From the NCBI GenBank assembly GCA_012064385.1, contig QRDG01002521.1, forward strand, positions 1-64,000: a DNA stretch of 64,000 nt, read 5' to 3'. Made by a program: the position numbers and the translations under genes. Shown here piece by piece: positions 34,278 to 44,834 of the stretch. This DNA comes from Puccinellia tenuiflora (taxonomy: Eukaryota > Streptophyta > Magnoliopsida > Poales > Poaceae). The notes beneath the pieces were generated by a model, which worked only from the letters and a program-made list of their open reading frames with translations, did no database searches and had not been told where the DNA came from. The first letter of the stretch is position 1; each line of letters starts with the position of its first letter.

Positions 34278-37200
34278 TCATGATCGCTTCTTCGGCCGTA
34301 ACCATGGAGTTTCTTCATTATGTAACGGGATGCTTGGGTCATTTTTCACTGTGAATGGCGGAATTTCATCAAACTTATTATAGTCTGCTGACATGTCTGT
34401 CTTGTCCTCGACTCCCACGATGTTTCTTTTCCCTGAAAGAACTATGTGACGCTTTGGCTCATCGTGTGCTGTATTTGTTTCCTTATCTTTTCTTTTTTCG
34501 GTCTGGAGCTCATGTCCTTCACATAGAAAACCCGAGCCACATCATTGGCTAGGACGAATGGTTCATCTATGTATGCAAGATTCTTGAGATCCACTGTTGT
34601 CATTCCGTACAGCCGGTCTACCTTTACCCCTTCTCCATTCATGTTGACCCAACTGCACCGAAACAAAGGGACCTTAAAAGTAGGTCCATAGTCAAGTTCC
34701 CATATCTCCTCTATGTAACCATAGTATGTGTCCTTTTGTCCATTCTCGTCTGTTGCATCAAAGCGAACACCATTGTTTTGGTTGGTACTCTTTTTATCTT
34801 GGGCAATCGTGTAAAATGTATTCCCATTTATCTCGTACCCTTGGAAAGTCAATACAGTCGAAGATGGTGACGCGGCCAATAAGTAGAGTTGATCTCCAAC
34901 ATCGGTGTCATTCATGAGATGTAATCGCAACCAACTGCCGAAAGTCTCCATGTGTTTTTGTTTAATCCAGGAGTCAGGCTTCCCTGGGTTTTTGGAGCGT
35001 ACACTATTCTTGTGTACCTCGATATACGGAGCCACGAAGGTGGAACTTTGTAGAACTGTGTAGTGTGCTTGAGTGAAAGAATGCCCGTCCCTACATATCA
35101 TTGCTTTCTTTCCTAGCGTGCCTTTTCCACTAAGTCTCCCCTCATGTCGCGATTCAGGAAGACCAATCGACTTAATGTCGGGAATAAAGTCAACACAAAA
35201 CTCAATGACCTCCTCTGTTCCATAGCCTTTGGAGATGCTTCCTTCTGGCTTAGCACGGTTATGAACATATTTCTTCAAGACTCCCATGAACCTCTCAAAG
35301 GGGAACATATTGTGTAGAAATACAGTACCGAGAATTGCAATCTCGTCGACTAGGTGAACCAGAAGATGCGTCATAATATTTAAAAATGATGGGGGGAACA
35401 CCAACTCAAAACTAACAAGACATTGGACCACATCCTTCTGTAACCTTGTCAGACTTTCTTGATCGATTACCTTCTGAGATATTGCATTGAGAAATGCACA
35501 TAGCTTCACAATGGGTACTCGAACATTTTCCGATAGAAGCCCCCTCAATGCAATCGGAAGCAACTGCGTCATAATCACGTGGCAATCATGAGACTTCAGG
35601 TTTTGGAATTTTTTATCTGCCATATTTATTATTCCCTTTATATTTGACGAGAAGCCAGCCGGGACCTTGATACTGCTCAGGCATTCAAAAAATATTTCCT
35701 TCTCTGCTTTTGTAAGAGCGTAGCTGCTTAAGTAATGACGCCCTTTATCCGTATGCTTGTTGTTTGGGTCTTTCATACGCTGCTGGTCCTCCCGTGCTTC
35801 TGGTGTATCTTTTGTCTTCCCATACACGCCGAGGAAGCCTAGCAGGTTCACGCAAAGATTCTTTGTCACGTGCATCACGTCGATTGAAGACTGGACCTCT
35901 AGGACTTTCCAATAGGGTAGCTCCCAAAATATAGATTTCTTCTTCCACATGGGCGCGTGTCCGGTAGCGACGTCTTTCGGAACAGATTGACCGCCAATAC
36001 CCTTTCCAAATATTACTTCTATGTCCTTGACCATACCAAATATAGCATCACCATCAGGGAGGTTAGGCTTCTTCCGGTGATCTGCCTCACCTTTGAAATG
36101 CTTGCCTTTCTTTCTTACGGGATGATTGGCTGGAAGAAATTGACGACACCCCAGGTACACGACCTTCTTACATTTTTCCAAATATGTACCTTTAGTCTTA
36201 TCTAAACAGTGCGTGCATGCGTTGTATCCCTTGTTTGACTGTCCTGAAATGTTACTAAGAGCAGGCCAATCATTGATGGTTACGAACAACAACGCTCGTA
36301 GGTCAAATTCCATCTGTTTGTGCTCATCCCACACACGTACACCTGGTATGGCCCACAACTGCAAAAGTTCATCAACTAATGGCCTTAGGTACACATCAAT
36401 GTTGTTGCCGGGTTGCTTCGGGCCTTGGATGAGAACTGGCATCATAATGAACTTCCGCTTCATGCACAACCAAGGAGGAAGGTTGTAGATACATAGAGTA
36501 ACGGGCCAGGTGCTGTGACTGCAGCTCTGCTCCCCAAAAGGATTCATGCCGTCTGTACTTAGACCAAACCATAAGTTCCTTGCGTCACCTGCAAAGTCCG
36601 AGAACTCTCTCTCGATTTTTCTCCACTGCGACCCATCGGCTGGGGTCTCAACTTCCCGTCTTTCTTACGCTCTTCTTTATGCCATCGCAACAACCTGGCA
36701 TGCTCTTTGTTTCTAAATAGACGTTTCAACCATGGTATTATAGGAGCATACCACATAACCTTAGCAGGAACCCTCTTCCTGGGGGGCTCGTCATCGCCCT
36801 CAACATCACCAGGGTCATCTTGTCTGATCTTGTACCGCAGTGCAGTGCATACCGGGCATGCATCCAAATTCTCGTACTCCTCACCGCGGTAGAGGATGCA
36901 GTCTATCTTTTGCACATCTAATCCTAGAGGGAAGATAGCCTTCTTTGATTCGTACGTAGTCTCGGGCAATTCGTTATCCTTTGGAAGCTTCGGCTTGATT
37001 ATTTTCAGTAACTTCTCAAATCCCTTGTCAGATAAATCAGTCTCTGCCTTCCATTTCAGCAATTCCAGTGTGGTACCGAGCTTTGTGCTGCCATCTTCGC
37101 AATTTGGGTACAGCAACTTTTTGTGATCCTCTAGCATGGCCTCCAACTTCAGCTTCTCCTTTTCTGTATCGCATTCTCGCTTTGCATCAGAAATGATCCG

Positions 37201-37581
37201 ACCAAGACCATCAGCGGGCTCATCTGATGCCCGTTGTTCTTCACCTGCTTCTTCTTTATTGTCTTCCATCGCAGTATCACTGTATTCTTCAGGGAACATA
37301 TGATAGTTGTCATGATCCTCTTCTTCATTGTCTTACATCATAACCCCTCTTTCTCCGTGCTTGGTCCAAACATTATAGCTGGGCATGAAACCTCTCCGAA
37401 GCAGGTGGCCTTGAAGGGTTCTTGAGGAAGAATGCTCCTTGACGTTCCGACAGTCCACACATGGACAAGGCATAAAACCATCCCCTTTGTTTGCCTCGGC
37501 CACAACGAGAAATTTATGCAGGCTTGCAATAAAATCGGGACTGCGTCAGTCGCCGTACATCCATCGCTGCCGTTCATCCAT
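34278..37581 (-). pseudogene. CACTA TNP2-type (TNPD) transposase
   Basis: The catalytic transposase of the element. From ATG at 37581, just after a GTGCAG acceptor, come the transposase-associated N-terminal domain (MPCPCVDCRN, LLRRGFMPSYNVWTKHGE), an acidic region, the Transposase_21 domain (WYAPIIPWLKRLFRN through STDGMNPFGEQ and ALSNISGQSNKGYNACTHC), a DUF4218 domain (LPIALRGLLSENVR, FLHNMFPFERFMG) and DUF4216 (FTYYGYIEEIWELDYG-like, near the end). The last frame ends at 34278. Lesions: in-frame TGA at 37546-37548, in-frame TAA at 37333-37335, a one-base shift near 36650 and another in an A-run near 34500. The middle 701 codons stay open, so decay is recent or the lesions are few. Confidence 0.85.
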
Positions 37582-37709
37582 CTGCACATCATATAATGAG
37601 GTTTATCAAGTACAATTAGAAAAACATATTGAATACTGAAATGACCACCGTACATCGACACATGCAATATTTCTGTATCAATTATAGATGAAAAGGATAA
37701 AGTTGCTAA

Positions 37710-37874
37710 CCTCGGTCGAGGATATCATTTTGTGTGAACTTAAGTGTGGCTCGGGCATTTCATCGAACACATCTTGTGCGTGGCAAAGGAAAAAAAAACT
37801 AGCACCCACTTCCCACCAATCCAAGCAAAAAAAACAGAGGAGAGAAGAGGGGGGTGTGGCTAGGTGCATATATA
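37710..37874 (-). promoter_or_regulatory. TATA box and leader exon of the TNP2-type gene
   Basis: TATATA at 37869-37874 (minus strand CCTATATATGC) is followed by a CT-rich leader and an ACCGAG|GTTAGC donor near 37709. A short intron then ends at GTGCAG before the ATG at 37581. The promoter lies right next to the subterminal repeats, as in En/Spm. Confidence 0.6.
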
Positions 37875-37884
37875 GGCAGGGGAG

Positions 37885-38110
37885 GGGCATTCGTCCCGGT
37901 TCGTGCTACGAACCGGGACTAATGCTCGCGGCGCGCCACGTGTCCCGGTGCGGGAGCTTTAGTCCCGGTTCGTAGCACGAACCGGGACGAATGACCCCAA
38001 CCCAACCGGGACCAATGCCTCACGGGAGCCTCGCCGGTCGAACCGGGACCAATGCCAGGCATTGGTCCCGGTCTGTCACTGAACCGGGCCTAATGGCTCC
38101 CCCCCTTCCC
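37885..38110. repeat. Subterminal CCGGGAC palindromes, right end of CACTA
   Basis: At least four GGTTCGTGCTACGAACC / AACCGGGACCAATGCC motifs next to the right terminus. Counterpart of 26440-26660. Confidence 0.75.
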
Positions 38111-38132
38111 AAAGACCATTTTTCCACTAGTG

Positions 38133-38135
38133 TAC
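38133..38135 (+). repeat. Target duplication TAC, right
   Basis: Follows CCACTAGTG at the right end of the element. Confidence 0.85.
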
Positions 38136-39237
38136 TTTTCAACAACGCAATAATGTATAAACAACATGTAAATGGTGAATACAATATACACACAACCGTC
38201 CATATTTTAATCAAGCCAACTATTGTGGTTGTTAACTTCATCAAGAACGATTCCCTGCTAACAGTTAAGACAACTCTTTTAAGCCAAGTCATTAGTCGTT
38301 GGCATGATGTGATTGTCCTCTTGCTGGCCTGGAGGGGCTGTCACCCTGCTCTTCCATCGAGAAAGTGGACCTCGCCTTGATCGTGATCTCCATCAACTGG
38401 CAATCTTATAATCGATCAGTTTGTTTGATACTACTCTTCTCGCACAATCATGTAAAAATAATCTGCAAATGGTTCATACAATATACGCCCAACTGTTGAT
38501 CATTAAATAAAGTCAACTATTGTGGTTGTGAACTTCATCGAGAATGATTCTCTGATAATATACGCCCAACTGTTGATCATTAAATAAAGACAACTCTTAA
38601 GCCAAGTGAACTCAGATATGCGATGAACGGCTCTGCTTCTCTTTTGGAGAGTTTGGCATCTTAGGAATGATATCATTTCCATTGACGGTAAGTTGCTTGT
38701 TGATGCTTCAGTGGTTTTCTTGCACAGCAATCTCTCGTTTGTGGGAGGATAACTGAATTTGTGTGTGGATGGAAAGGAAACCCATTGTTTCCACAATAGG
38801 GATTCTTCTTTTGCCAAGCTCGCTCTTGATTCTTGACCACCTCCTCCAGCTAGTTGGATTCAGATCAATATGGATGCAGGTTTCCGTGCTAGTTTGTGTG
38901 AAAGGAGCTCCGACGTCATTGGTCGTTGGCATGATGGGAGTGTCCTCTTTTCGGCTTGGGAGAGGCTGCCACCAAGCACTTCTCTCGAGGAAGTTGTACT
39001 TCATTCCTCACGATCTTCATCAACCAGAAATATTACCTTGGAAATGGACTGCTTAGAGGGAGCTCAAGGCCCGCGGCTAGGTACAATGGGAAGTATTATA
39101 CATATGATACTACTTTATGTTACTACCTCCACAATAGACTATGCTAGCTTGAGTCCATCCTCCCATCCCGGTGGCCATGGCCCTTTATAGTCCAGGGGGT
39201 CACCACAAAAGCGCACCCGTGAAGGGGAAGCAAACCC
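38136..39237 (+). pseudogene. Decayed RNase H-like (LINE/RVT_3) remnants
   Basis: At 38845-39000 one frame reads PPPPASWIQINMDAGFR and then RWHDGSVLFSAWERLPPS, resembling the RNase H domain (RVT_3) found in plant LINEs and related host genes. An upstream second copy of the same piece appears at 38289-38375 (SRWHDVIVLLLAWRGC). Direct repeats such as ACTATTGTGGTTGTGAACTTC occur at 38218, 38515 and elsewhere, so the region was partly duplicated. Frames are broken; the rest of the stretch shows no gene. Confidence 0.45.
39235..39237 (+). repeat. Target duplication CCC, left
   Basis: CCC precedes CACTAGTAGG and recurs at 44202-44204. Confidence 0.7.
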
Positions 39238-39560
39238 CACTAGTAGGAAAAGTCTTGTAGGTGGGATGGTCGCCAGTGGCGTATCAAACTTTGGTGCGCC
39301 ACTGGCAATGTACTCGTGGCGCACCTGGGGCACTTATCAAACTTTGGTGCGCAGTGCCCCACTGGTACAGGACTAACCAGTGACGCACCAACGAGCACAT
39401 GAGGCAGGGGTAATAGGCCGCCTTTCTGCCTGGGCCGATGGAATATTACCAGTGGCGCAGATAGTCGTGGTGTGCCACTGGTAAATATTTGGATTTATAT
39501 AACAATTTATTTGATTTTCTATCGATTTATATAAAAAGTGGGGGGGGGGGGAGGGGTTGT

Positions 39561-39614
39561 GGGATTCGAACTCAGGCAAGACTGAAGAAACAGAGCGCCA
39601 GCGCCACTGGGCTG
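39561..39614 (-). promoter_or_regulatory. tRNA-like A-box/B-box pair inside the second CACTA family
   Basis: Minus-strand CAGCCCAGTGG (39604-39614) fits the A box except for its first base, and AGTTCGAATCCC (39561-39572) fits the B box. They are 31 bases apart. A run of 12 or more G precedes it on the plus strand. Similar in design to 3728-3780, although the two elements are otherwise unrelated. Confidence 0.4.
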
Positions 39615-39739
39615 ACCATGTGTTAGTGTTAGTAAGTGGGCGGGTTGCCTTTTGACTAGTAGCCGAAAGTACCTGTGGCTCACACGTGTCAGGTGCGCCA
39701 CGGGTAAGTTAGGGTTAGCTAGGGTTAAGTGGCCGCGGC

Positions 39740-40232
39740 CATCCCCGATCCGTTTTTCGCTATTTCCCCTATCTCCCTTGATCCCGGCTGCACGCCGTCC
39801 TCATCTTCCTCCTCGCTTGATCCCGGCCGGCCGCCGCCCTGCTGCTGCTCTCCCCCGACGCCGGGGAAACACGGGCGGACGCCGTCCTCGTCTTCCTCCT
39901 CGCTCGATCCCTTCCGGTCGCCGCCCTGCTGCTCTCCCCCGACGCCGGGGAAACACAGGTGGCCGCCGTCCTCGTCTTCCTCCTCGCCCGCGGTGCCCGC
40001 CCTGCTGCTGCTCTCTCCCGACGACGAGGACACATGGGCGGCCGCCGTCCTTGTCTTCCTCCTCGCCCGCAGTGCCCGCCCTGCTGCTGCTCTCCCCCGA
40101 CGCCGAGGACACACGGGCGGCCGCCGTCCACGTCTTCCTCCTCGCTCGCGGTGCCCGCCCTGCTACTGCTCTCCCCTGACGCCGAGGACACACGGGGTGC
40201 TGCCACCACAAGGAGGATCCACCATCAACCCA
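39740..40232 (+). other. GC-rich leader exon made of tandem repeats
   Basis: Five or six degenerate units of about 60-85 bp contain CCCGACGCCG(G/A)GGA and CGTCTTCCTCCTCGC. The stretch ends with CCAACCCAG followed by GTCTGCGAG, a plausible donor, and an acceptor TATGTATAG lies just before the AP2-like frame. All six reading frames stay open because of the repeat composition, so I treat none as coding. Confidence 0.45.
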
Positions 40233-40526
40233 GGTCTGCGAGTTGCTCTTCTTCTTCCTATTTCTCTTCCGTAATTCGTGCCTAGGAACTGTGTGTGTGG
40301 CGAAAACCCTAGCTTCGGATGGCCCAAGGCGACGGTCATGTAGAGGCAGTTGTAGCTTCATTTCTTTTCGATTTTGAATTGTTGAATACTAGTAGCACCA
40401 CATATATATGCTGCAATAGCATTCCATATTTAGACAGTAGTACTATACCCATTTGTGTTGAATATATCGTGTAGTTTTAGTTATTTTGCTCTAATGATTA
40501 TTTTATTATGTATAGTTTTGCACGAT

Positions 40527-41093
40527 ATGTCTCGGTATACTGGTGTGTGGGATAAAGTTAGGAGTGATGGGAGCCGCATGTATGGATGTCAGATCCATAT
40601 TGATGGGATCAAGCGCTGGGTTGGCCAGTGGCCGTGCGAGGAGCAGGTGGCGTGCGCCTACGATTATTTTGCCATCCAGGAGTACAGGCATTGTGCATTG
40701 AAAAAGCTCAACTTCCCCGCGGATCGTCACCGCGCGGCCGATCTCGCGCCGCCAGGAATTAGACACTTCACCAAGTCTATGGAGAAGGAGCACCGCAGGG
40801 CCGAGAAGCAGATCGCACGGTGCAACGCCCGACCCCGGGACGATCCGCTCGTGAGGAGTCTCATTGAGGACCCGAATCTGCTGGCGTATCAGTACGAGAT
40901 GTTTGGGTCACATGATGCAGCTGCGGGTCCTTCTCACAATGCCGCTCCTGCCCCGGTGAAGGAGGAGAGTTTCGACGAGGAGGAGGAGTTCGATATGTCA
41001 GATGACAGGTTCTGGGAGAACGTAGCCAAATTAGCAGAGGATGATGAGGTCAAAGAGGCCGAAGAGGCCGCCAATAAGGCCAGGGGTGGCTAG
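40527..41093 (+). CDS. AP2/ERF-like protein carried by a CACTA element, 188 aa
   Basis: The start chosen is MSRYTGVWDKVRSDGS, just after a splice-acceptor-like TATGTATAG. Residues 1-62 resemble an AP2/ERF DNA-binding domain: SRYTGV, then RWVGQWPCEEQVACAYD and the closing KKLNFP fit the family, while the central strand region is longer and diverged (RMYGCQIHIDGIK). A basic stretch (TKSMEKEHRRAEKQI) and an acidic C-terminus (EEEEFDMSDD) follow. AP2/ERF proteins regulate transcription in the nucleus. Here the gene lies inside a non-autonomous CACTA, so it is probably a transduplicated copy; expression is unknown. An upstream ATG at 40455 would add a hydrophobic tail that I take to be intron. Confidence 0.6.
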   Translation: MSRYTGVWDKVRSDGSRMYGCQIHIDGIKRWVGQWPCEEQVACAYDYFAIQEYRHCALKKLNFPADRHRAADLAPPGIRHFTKSMEKEHRRAEKQIARCNARPRDDPLVRSLIEDPNLLAYQYEMFGSHDAAAGPSHNAAPAPVKEESFDEEEEFDMSDDRFWENVAKLAEDDEVKEAEEAANKARGG

Positions 41094-41489
41094 CTAGATG
41101 ATCGAGCACTTATCCATTAGAGTTGATGTTTAGACTGTTTAATATAATATGCCACCGTCGTATTAGAGTTGATGTTTAGAGTTGATGTCTAAACTTAATA
41201 TGTGTTTAATATATGCTTCGTATTCGAATTTATGATCTGCTATGCATGGTCGTGAATTGACAAAGCCGATGATTTAAACTATGCCACGATAAAAGCAAGG
41301 AGAGTGTCTATAATGCCTTGTAGTGTATACAATTGGAGTGTTTGTATTAGTACATGGTCTTATAGACACTCCTTTTGCCTTGTTACGGCAATGATATATG
41401 AGGCTTTCCATTGTTCATGTATTGGAGTTATCTATTGTGTTATGCAGTGTTTATCTTTGTTTTGTCTTTTTGTTCGAAAGCCGACGATT

Positions 41490-42640
41490 AAAATGTTGTG
41501 GCACTAGGTGGTAAGCCTGCAGGTCTTGTGAGGCTTGTGATATGCACAAGTACAAGTCTTGTGCAACATACTTGGCTTACAAGATCCTGCAGGTCTACTT
41601 GTGTGTCCGATCTAAGTATGAGGCGCGAAATCCAAGTCATTTTTATTTTGCTTTCTTTTCTATTTTTCTGAATGTCGATGATTGAAATGTTGTGGCACTA
41701 TGCGATTCAGGGTGGTGCTAGTGAACCTTGTGATATGCATAAATAAACATCTTATGCATCCTAATTGATTCACTTGCTCCATCTCTGAAATGTGTGTCCA
41801 ATTTTAAATATATATGAGGCATAATTTCAAAATCATTTTGTTTTCTTCTCTCTTTTTCCGAATGCTGATGATCAAATATTGTGGCACTATGCGATTCAGG
41901 GTGGTGCTAGCGAACCTTGTGATATGCATAAATAAACATCTTATGCATCCTACTTGGTTCACTTGCTCCATCTCTAAAATGTGTGTCCAATTTAAATTTA
42001 TATGAGGCATAAATTCATAATCATATTGTTTTCTTCTCTCTTTTTCTGAATGCCGATGATTAAAATGTTGTGGCACTAGGTGTTAATCCTGCGGGTCTTG
42101 TGAGCCTTGTGATATGCACAAGTACAAGTCTTGTTCATCATACTTGGCTCACAAGATCCTACAGGTCTACTTGTGTGTCCGACCTAAGTATGAGGCTAAA
42201 ATCCAAGTCATTTTTATTTTGTTTTCTTCTCTCTTTTTCCGAATGCCGATGATTAAAATGTTGTGGCACTATGTGATTCAGGGTGGTGCTAGCAGACCAT
42301 GTGATATGCACAAATAAACATCTTGTGCATACTCTACTTGGTCCGCTTGCCCCGTCCCTAATCAATGTGTGTCCAATCTATGTATAAGGCACAAACCCGA
42401 ATCATTTTTATTTTTATTTTTATTCTCTCTTTTTCCGAATGCTGATGATTAAATGTTGTGACACTATATGATTCAGGGTGGTGCTAGCGAACCTTGTGAT
42501 ATGCACAAATAAACATTTTGTGCATCCTACTTGGTTCACTTGCTCCGTCCCTAAAATGTGTGTCCAATTTAAATATGTATGAGGCACAAATCCGAAATCA
42601 TTTTTTTTCTTCTCTCTTTTTCCGAATGCCAAAGATTAGC
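41490..42640 (+). repeat. 190-bp tandem repeat array, six units
   Basis: Units start at the phrase TGTTGTGGCACTA at about 41496, 41689, 41879, 42066, 42260 and 42453, spaced 187-194 bases. Each contains TTGTGATATGCA and ends with CTCTCTTTTTCCGAATGC. Units fall into two alternating subtypes, one with GGTCTTGTGAG and one with GATTCAGGGTGG. Confidence 0.8.
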
Positions 42641-42653
42641 TAGATGATTTAAT

Positions 42654-43229
42654 AGAAATTTTGCTAAGTCCAAATAATATTGCTAAGTCCCATATTAATT
42701 GACATACTGCAATCCAGTAACTGTCAAATTAGAAGCCCCCTAATGGAATTAAATATCATGTCGGAGTTATGGAGAAAATGAACAGAACAATCCTCAAGTC
42801 TGGATTGCCGGTATTTGTTGATGCCAATCAAATAGAAGAAACCATTCCCTGATGTTTCGATATCTTGGAAATGTCCGTTTTATGGTTACAATATTTTGAT
42901 TCCAACGATAAAGGGAATGCCTTGTGTTGTGAGATTAAAGCGGCTTTCATCTCAGAGCACAAGGCATTCTCCTTACCGTTGGAATGAAATATTGTAACTT
43001 TAAAGTGGGGATTTCCATGGTATTGAAACATCAGGGAATAATTTTCTTCTATTTGATTGACATCAATAAATTCCGCCCATCCAGACTTCAGGATTGTTCC
43101 GTTCATCTTCTCCAAAACTACGACATCATATGTAATTCCATTAGGGGGCTTCTAATTTGACAGTTACTGGATTGTTGTATGTCAATTAATATGAGACTTA
43201 GCATTATTATTTGGACTTAGCAAAATTTT
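42654..43229. repeat. 576-bp fold-back (long hairpin)
   Basis: AATTTTGCTAAGTCCAAATA at the left and its inverse at the right bound two arms of about 270 bases that pair almost throughout, including GGAATGCCTTGTG with CACAAGGCATTC at the tip. The loop is only about 25 bases. No target duplication was seen. It could be a fold-back MITE or a hairpin RNA source within the CACTA. Confidence 0.75.
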
Positions 43230-43310
43230 AGTATAACTTTTTAAGTATTACTTTTTTAATGTAGAAATAATTTTTTTGACTTAAGTGTTTTTAGTTTATT
43301 GTTCTCGGCG

Positions 43311-43697
43311 ATGATGTCCATGTTGGACCAGAGGGGCGATATGCGGGACTGGGCTCCACCGGGCTGGCACTGGGAGGTGCTACATTCCGGGACGCACATC
43401 TTGGTGAGGAATCCGGGTGACGTCGTCGACCCGGATCTTCTTTGGTGGCAGTCGCGTGGGCCACGATCGGTGCAGAGGGAGCCGACCCCTGAGGAGGTGG
43501 TACGTTGCCGTATTAGGGAGGAGGACGAGCACGTCCGTCGCTACATGTATCTATTGGATAGGCAGTATAGCAATACCTGGTCGTTTCTTAAGAGGGTTTC
43601 CTATCACGTGAGCTATGACCCTGTGAGGGTTCATTCTCTTTGGATGCGCAGCGCCGGCGGCTCAGCACCCCACGGCTCAGGAACCAGTCAAAGTTAG
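43311..43697 (+). CDS. Unknown Trp-rich protein frame within the CACTA
   Basis: Open frame of about 128 codons with DWAPPGWHWEVLHSG, ILVRNPGDVVDPDLLWW and REEDEHVRRYMYLLDRQY. Composition looks like true coding sequence. I do not recognise a domain. It may be another exon of the captured gene or a protein typical of this CACTA family. Confidence 0.4.
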   Translation: MMSMLDQRGDMRDWAPPGWHWEVLHSGTHILVRNPGDVVDPDLLWWQSRGPRSVQREPTPEEVVRCRIREEDEHVRRYMYLLDRQYSNTWSFLKRVSYHVSYDPVRVHSLWMRSAGGSAPHGSGTSQS

Positions 43698-44201
43698 TTT
43701 GAGAGGTTCATGCATGGGAGATGTATTAGTGATATTATTTCAATGCATTCGAGCTATGTAACTTGTAATATGGTGATAACGTACTTGTAATGGATTTGAT
43801 GATGAACTTGCTATTTCGATGAACTTGCTCACCGTGATGAACTTGTCTATTATACTGTACCGTGCTCCTGTGTATACTATATTGTAAACTGCATAAACAT
43901 ACAAATACGCATACAACGAATTAAAAAAGTTGATTTCCTGGAAATACATAAAATCTTACCCGTGGCGCATCCCTACACTACCGGTGCCGCACGTCTACCA
44001 GTGGCGCACTGCCCACCGTGCGCCACTAGCAGTCGCGTGTATGCTCTGGTGCGCATCAGGCCTGGTGCGCCACAGGTATTATATTTACCCGATGGTGCGC
44101 CACGGGTAAGTATTACCAGTGACGGGGTATCCGTGGCGCACCATGATGCGACACTGGTAGGCATATCAGGTGCGCCACTGGTAAGGTTTTTTCCACTAGT
44201 G

Positions 44202-44834
44202 CCCTTGTGGTTTGGACTGGAGAGCGACATATGAGCTGGCTCCATCTCTCATGCCCCACGCTAAGGGGGGGGATGCATTGACAGCCCCTGCCCTCTGCCC
44301 TTTGCTGACGTCTCCCGCTGTAGCTTTTTCCAGGAGGAGACTTGGCGGCCAAGCCTCCTGCTTGGCCTGGATTCTTTGTCTGCGGGGAAGTGTCTCTCTC
44401 TCCGGACTGGAAGGCTTAACCGGGGCATCTAGGCCTCCTGCTTGGCCTGGATTCTTTGTCTGCGTGGAAGTCCCGGCAACCCCTCCTAGTCCCCTTCTAC
44501 CGGCTAAGTCTGGAGTGTCAGGGAAGCCCTCCCGGTGTTCCTGTGACACACTGTCCTCGGGTAGCTTCCCAGGAAGCCCTCCTGGCGTTCTCGTGGGACA
44601 TCGTCTTCGGGTTGATGGAGACCTTAGCGTGTAGCCCCCCTAGGTGGGGGGGGGGGGCATCCTTCCCGGGCCATGGTCGTTCGCATACCGGGCCTTCATG
44701 GGCGATCCTCGAGTGGTGGTCCTGCTTTGGCCGGAGCAGGGGGACTTCCGGTCCCACAGCTACGATACCGCATCTGTGCGGGAGGGAACTACCTCCACCG
44801 CCAAAAGAGGTATCGACCAGACAGAAGCACACTA
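44202..44834. repeat. Degenerate GC-rich repeat region
   Basis: Contains a direct repeat of GCCTCCTGCTTGGCCTGGAT at about 44354 and 44431, and a second pair of GGAAGCCCTCC blocks at about 44523 and 44571. Frames are short. It is probably old retroelement sequence; I cannot assign a family. Confidence 0.4.

Larger units (their letters stand above)
26421..38132 (-). mobile_element. Near-complete CACTA element with TNP2 and TNPA genes, 11.7 kb
   Basis: Ends are CACTAGTGGAAAA and its inverse, flanked by TAC duplications. Subterminal zones (26440-26660 and 37885-38100) are crowded with TCCCGGTT(C/G)G/AACCGGGAC palindromes, the expected transposase-binding repeats. Both genes run leftwards: TNP2-type 37581-34278 and TNPA/Ulp1-type 30903 to about 27037. 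Both carry frameshifts and stops, so the element can no longer move by itself. A second block of subterminal-like repeats lies in the middle (32390-34100). Confidence 0.9.
39238..44201. mobile_element. Non-autonomous CACTA element with captured gene, 5.0 kb
   Basis: Ends are CACTAGTAGGAAAAG and the inverse of CACTAGTGGAAAAAACC, with CCC duplications outside. Subterminal motifs CCAGTGGCGCACC / GGTGCGCCACTGG fill 39270-39480 and 43970-44185. There is no transposase. Cargo: a GC-rich repeat exon, an AP2/ERF-like frame, a second unknown frame, a tandem repeat array and a large fold-back. Confidence 0.8.

Noticed and set aside
39652..40361. Long open frames in all six frames (up to 186 codons)
   Set aside because: They come from GC-rich tandem units whose length keeps frames open. 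No domain is present, and a leader exon explains the region better.
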